A DNA stretch of 64,000 bases from NCBI RefSeq assembly GCF_003990975.1, contig NZ_RZJR01000017.1, positions 1-64,000 on the forward strand. Reading direction: 5' to 3'. This document shows positions 60,858-64,000 of the stretch, in pieces. Source of the stretch: Cohnella sp. AR92. Lineage in GTDB: Bacteria; Bacillota; Bacilli; Paenibacillales; Paenibacillaceae. Within the stretch, counting starts at the first letter, position 1. Each line of letters opens with the position of its first letter. The translations under genes were made by a program, and so were the position numbers. The notes under the pieces were generated by a model. It saw only the letters and a program-made list of their open reading frames with translations. It was not told where the DNA came from and ran no database searches.

Positions 60858-60880
60858 TGAACCCGTGTCTTCGATTACGC

Positions 60881-62416
60881 TCAAATCGTGCCTGCGTGCG
60901 CTTGAACCTCGCCGGCGTTCTTCGGTTGAGGAACGAGCCTGGCGCTTCCGACCGTCAAAGCGACGATTGCGCCGAAGGCCATGATGCAGAGCGACAGCAC
61001 GAAGCCATGATTGATCGCTTTACCGATGGCGTCCTTTAGGAACGCGAGAAGCTCAGGCGGAAGTTTATCGGCAGCTCGAATGACGTTCTCCGGGTTCGCA
61101 AGAGTTGCCGATTGGTCTTGAGGAATATTGAACTTCTTGATGGCCTCGAGCGTAGAATCCTTCAAGTTGCCATTCACAATAACCGCCATGATCGAAGCGC
61201 CCATGATTCCGCCGATGTTGCGCCAGAAGCCGACGACGGAAGAGGATATACCGAGGTACTTCTTGTCGACGCTCATGGCGACGGCGCTTTGGGCTAAGCT
61301 CATGAGCGGACCGACGACGCCGGCTCCGAGCAGAATCATGATAGCGATCACTTGCCAGAACGGGGTCGCGGGCGACAGCGACATGAGCAGTATGGCGGCA
61401 ACGATGCCCAGAAGCATATTAACGAACATGATGGATCGGAATTTGAACTTGGCACCGACAAAGCCCGAGATGATCGCTCCGGTAATGAGGGAAGCCATCA
61501 TCGGAGTCAGAATGCCGTTCGAATTGGCTCTGCCCAATACCGTGACGGCATAGATCGGCAGATAGGTAATGGCGGAGAACATGATGACGCCTTGGCAGAA
61601 GCATAAGATGCTGGTTCCGAGCACGAGGCGGTTGCGGAAAATCGGCAGCGGGAGCATCGGTTCGGAAGCGCGGGATTCGACCATGAGGAATGAAGTTGTT
61701 CCAACGGCCGCGATCGCGAACAGGCCGATGATTTGCCAAGAACCCCAAGCAAAGTTCTTGCCTCCGAGCTCCAACGCGAGCATAAGCGAGACGGTGGAAG
61801 CGATAAGCAGCGCCGCGCCAGCGTAATCGATCTTCGGCTTACGCTCCGACCGCGATTCCTTCAGGGCGAAGAGGAGCACCAGCATCGACGCGATGCCGAT
61901 CGGCAGATTCACATAAAAGCACCAGCGCCAGCCCAGGTTCTCCGAGATGAGCGTTCCAAGCTGGGGACCTGCAACCGATGATAGTCCGAACACGGCGCCC
62001 ATAACGCCGGACAGCTTCGCGGCGTCCTTCGGATTAGCGAACAAGGTGAAGAGAATCGAGAATGAGATCGGGAAGACCGATCCGGAGCCGATACCTTGGA
62101 TGACTCGGAAGAAAATCAGTTGCTCGATATTCCCCGCCATGCCGCACAACGCAGACCCGATCAAGAACAGCCCGATGCCGATTAGATAAAACTTTTTGCG
62201 TCCGAACAAGTCCGACAATTTGCCGAAAATGAGCATCGTGCTCGTCGCGGCGAGCATGTAGGCGGTGAATACCCACGAGATGTTATCGAAACCGCCGATG
62301 TCTCCGATGACCTTGTTGATGCATGCCGATACGATGGTGTTGTCCAGAGAGGCCATGAGCAGTCCCAGCGCCATAGCCACAATGATCAGAGCCGTTCTAT
62401 TTTTGGCATCAGACAT
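60881..62416 (-). CDS. DHA2-type MFS drug efflux transporter (EmrB/QacA-like)
   Basis: A 511-residue protein with 14 predicted helices. Opening MALGLLMASLDNTIVSACINKV and SWVFTAYMLAATSTMLIFGKLSDLFGRKKFYLIG are the family's motif D1 and motif A. RVIQGIGSGSVFPISFSILF is motif C-like. It exports toxic compounds by proton antiport. GGAGAGT precedes the ATG on the minus strand. It is the second gene of an operon with the PadR repressor. Confidence 0.92.
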   Translation of the reverse strand: MSDAKNRTALIIVAMALGLLMASLDNTIVSACINKVIGDIGGFDNISWVFTAYMLAATSTMLIFGKLSDLFGRKKFYLIGIGLFLIGSALCGMAGNIEQLIFFRVIQGIGSGSVFPISFSILFTLFANPKDAAKLSGVMGAVFGLSSVAGPQLGTLISENLGWRWCFYVNLPIGIASMLVLLFALKESRSERKPKIDYAGAALLIASTVSLMLALELGGKNFAWGSWQIIGLFAIAAVGTTSFLMVESRASEPMLPLPIFRNRLVLGTSILCFCQGVIMFSAITYLPIYAVTVLGRANSNGILTPMMASLITGAIISGFVGAKFKFRSIMFVNMLLGIVAAILLMSLSPATPFWQVIAIMILLGAGVVGPLMSLAQSAVAMSVDKKYLGISSSVVGFWRNIGGIMGASIMAVIVNGNLKDSTLEAIKKFNIPQDQSATLANPENVIRAADKLPPELLAFLKDAIGKAINHGFVLSLCIMAFGAIVALTVGSARLVPQPKNAGEVQAHAGTI

Positions 62417-62459
62417 GATTAACTCTCCACTCCTTTGGAATAATCAAGTGATCTCTCTA

Positions 62460-62993
62460 CTAAACTTGCCCATTCATCGATTGCTGAATCTTGGCGAGAC
62501 CTTCCTCCAGAACTTTGATCTTTGCGGCATTCAGCTCGACTCCGACGTTCAGGCACAAATTCGAGCTGGACGAAATGCGCTCTCCCCATTCGGCCTTGAA
62601 TTCCTGCAGAATCTGCTCGTTTCGCTTCAGCTTCCCGATCTCGCGGACAATCCAGCCGATCATTCGCTCCTGCTCGATGAACTCTCCGAAATACAAACGC
62701 ACCATGAGGTCGGAACGATACAGATCCTCTTCCAGAGGAGATTGCAGGTATTCCTGGAATCGTTCCCGGCCAGCCTCGGTGATCGAATAGATGTTCTTGT
62801 TCGGCCGGCCTTCTTGGACAACGCTCTCCTTAACGATATACCCATGGCTCTCCAACTTGGCTAAGGTCGGGTAAATCGTCCCGAAGCTTGCATCGAAAAA
62901 GAAGCCGAGAGGGAATTCGAATTTGCCCTTGATCTCATACCCCGAGAGCGGCCGATGGTGCAGAAGACCTAGAATGACATCCTGGCTGTTGAT
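62460..62993 (-). CDS. PadR-family repressor, apparent ATC start codon
   Basis: A 177-residue protein if translation begins at ATC 62993-62991. The frame reads NSQDVILGLLHHRPLSGYEI, then FGTIYPTLAKLESHGYIV, i.e. a complete PadR winged helix, followed by a C-terminal dimer coiled coil. No ATG, GTG or TTG occurs in this frame before TTG at 62855, which would cut away the DNA-binding helix. A strong AGGGGGAG (63007-63000) lies six bases before the second of two ATC codons, where family members have ATG (MNSQD). A TAG in the same frame is five codons upstream. Either it is a rare non-canonical start or a start-lost gene. It is upstream of the efflux gene it would repress. Confidence 0.72.
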   Translation of the reverse strand: MNSQDVILGLLHHRPLSGYEIKGKFEFPLGFFFDASFGTIYPTLAKLESHGYIVKESVVQEGRPNKNIYSITEAGRERFQEYLQSPLEEDLYRSDLMVRLYFGEFIEQERMIGWIVREIGKLKRNEQILQEFKAEWGERISSSSNLCLNVGVELNAAKIKVLEEGLAKIQQSMNGQV

Positions 62994-63043
62994 GATAAGC
63001 TCCCCCTAATTTGCAAAGGTGGAATATTATACCTGTCGCTCAT

Positions 63044-63065
63044 TATATCGGGGCGATATATATCG
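63044..63065. promoter_or_regulatory. Overlapping palindromes upstream of padR
   Basis: TATATCG-GGG-CGATATA at 63044-63060 overlaps CGATATATATCG at 63054-63065, giving three related half-sites. The minus-strand -10 TATAAT is at 63031-63026. It is a likely autoregulatory PadR operator. Confidence 0.6.
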
Positions 63066-63272
63066 AGTCAATATGTATTTTTCCATTAAATACAAAAAAC
63101 CCTCAACTCCTCTGCGTTTATTCCATTGGAATTGTTTTCGAATGTCTATCATTTAACACAATGGTCTATCCCCCATGACTCTGGGAAAACAGTGGAAATT
63201 TACATTGGAGAAGGGGCGAAAACAACATGACCTTCGAATCATCCCACAAACGTTCGTAGGAGGAAGAGAAAA

Positions 63273-64000
63273 ATGTTGAGTTTGACTGCAAAGAAAAGGT
63301 GGTTCTCCGTTCTTACCCTGACCGTGGCTCTGTCGTCCGTTCTGGCCGCTTGCGGCAAGGACAACGAATCGGCTTCTTCCGTCAGCGGAGCTGTCGATTC
63401 CTCGTCCATCAAGGATATCGAATCGCAAGCGAAGGGAGAAGGCTCGGTCATCAGCGTCGGGATGCCGGACAGCTGGGCGAACTGGAAAGACACCTGGAAC
63501 GATATTCAAACGAACTATGCGTTGAAGCATTCGGATACCGACATGTCGAGCGCCGAGGAGATCGCGAAGTTCGACGCCGAGAAGGACAAGCCGACCGCGG
63601 ACATCGGGGACGTCGGCATCGCTTTCGGTCCGGTCGCCGTAGCCAAGGGAGTCACGCAGCCCTATAAGCCTTCACACTGGGAGGAGATTCCCGGTTGGGC
63701 GAAGGACGAGGACGGCCACTGGGTCGTCGGTTATCAAGGCACGATCGGGTTCCTGACTAATAAGAAGCTCGTCGAGAACCCGCCGAAGAGCTGGGAGGAC
63801 CTGAAGAACGGCGATTACAAGATCATCGTCGGCGACGTCACGAAGGCGGCTCAAGCTCAAATGGCGGTTCTGGCGGCATCGATCGCGTTCGGCGGCGACG
63901 AGAACAACATCGAGCCGGGACTCGCGTTCTTCGAGGACCTTGCCCGGAAGGGACGCCTGTCCAATGCGGAAGCAACCGTAGCGAACATCGAGAAAGGCGA
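63273..64000 (+). CDS. ABC transporter solute-binding lipoprotein (incomplete at window end)
   Basis: The first 242 codons are visible. The signal peptide ends VALSSVLAACGKD (lipobox LAAC). The mature part (GEGSVISVGMPDSWANWKDTW, later GYQGTIGFLTNKKLV) resembles family 1 binding proteins for iron, spermidine/putrescine or phosphonates. TAGGAGGAAGAG precedes the ATG. Downstream permease and ATPase genes would lie beyond 64 kb. The ligand cannot be assigned. Confidence 0.85.
   Translation, partial: MLSLTAKKRWFSVLTLTVALSSVLAACGKDNESASSVSGAVDSSSIKDIESQAKGEGSVISVGMPDSWANWKDTWNDIQTNYALKHSDTDMSSAEEIAKFDAEKDKPTADIGDVGIAFGPVAVAKGVTQPYKPSHWEEIPGWAKDEDGHWVVGYQGTIGFLTNKKLVENPPKSWEDLKNGDYKIIVGDVTKAAQAQMAVLAASIAFGGDENNIEPGLAFFEDLARKGRLSNAEATVANIEKG

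Overview
The window comes from a high-GC, spore-forming, Gram-positive bacterium of the Paenibacillaceae, most likely Cohnella or a Paenibacillus relative. The evidence is strong GGAGG-type ribosome sites on nearly every gene, a YjcZ-family spore-type micropeptide, an S-layer-homology protein, YesM/YesN-style sugar two-component regulators, CcpA-type cre sites, yhaO/yhaN-like repair genes and a Bacillus-type xpt. The genus is inferred from gene style, not from a marker gene.

Layout. 1-0.7 kb: the end of an IS3-like element, then two arrays of 52-bp hairpin repeats. 0.7-13.3 kb: housekeeping and accessory genes (GGDEF enzyme, glycosyltransferase, yhaO/yhaN nuclease pair, YkvI-like and ArsB-like membrane proteins, a lipoprotein, xpt, tRNA-Leu). 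13.5-18.8 kb: a P-loop STAND-like ATPase with a GNAT-like middle and a C-terminal HTH, followed by two secreted multi-domain cupredoxin proteins, one a two-domain multicopper oxidase. 19.1-22.8 kb: a YjcZ-like micropeptide and a two-gene YcaO/ThiF-like azoline (TOMM) maturation operon with no recognisable precursor. 23.0-27.6 kb: histidine kinase, AraC-type response regulator and sugar-binding lipoprotein without permeases. 27.8-32.0 kb: flavin monooxygenase, M20 amidohydrolase, Lrp regulator and old-yellow-enzyme relative. 32.0-33.9 kb: a frameshifted SLH protein. 34.3-41.8 kb: sugar ABC importer with GH78-like and GH3 glycosidases. 42.1-46.4 kb: a nuclease-fold/wHTH protein, a long repeat-rich intergenic region, an ABC-2 exporter and a second tRNA-Leu.

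46.6-58.2 kb is a complete aromatic meta-cleavage locus in two divergent blocks. An IclR regulator, acetaldehyde dehydrogenase and hydroxy-oxovalerate aldolase lie on the minus strand. On the plus strand are a V4R/PucR-type activator, a two-component flavin hydroxylase with its reductase, a stand-alone FAD synthetase-like protein, a class III extradiol dioxygenase, a ring-fission hydrolase, a hydratase and an MFS importer. Together they would hydroxylate a phenol, open the catechol ring and yield pyruvate plus acetyl-CoA. pckA follows at 58.4 kb, then a racemase-fold protein, a PadR/DHA2 drug-efflux operon in which padR seems to begin with ATC, and the start of another binding-protein gene.

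The most unusual sequence-level feature is a set of intergenic arrays, each with its own sequence but all with a repeat period of 50-52 bp. The best candidates for undescribed biology are these arrays, the STAND-ATPase/cupredoxin/multicopper-oxidase locus, and the precursor-less TOMM operon.
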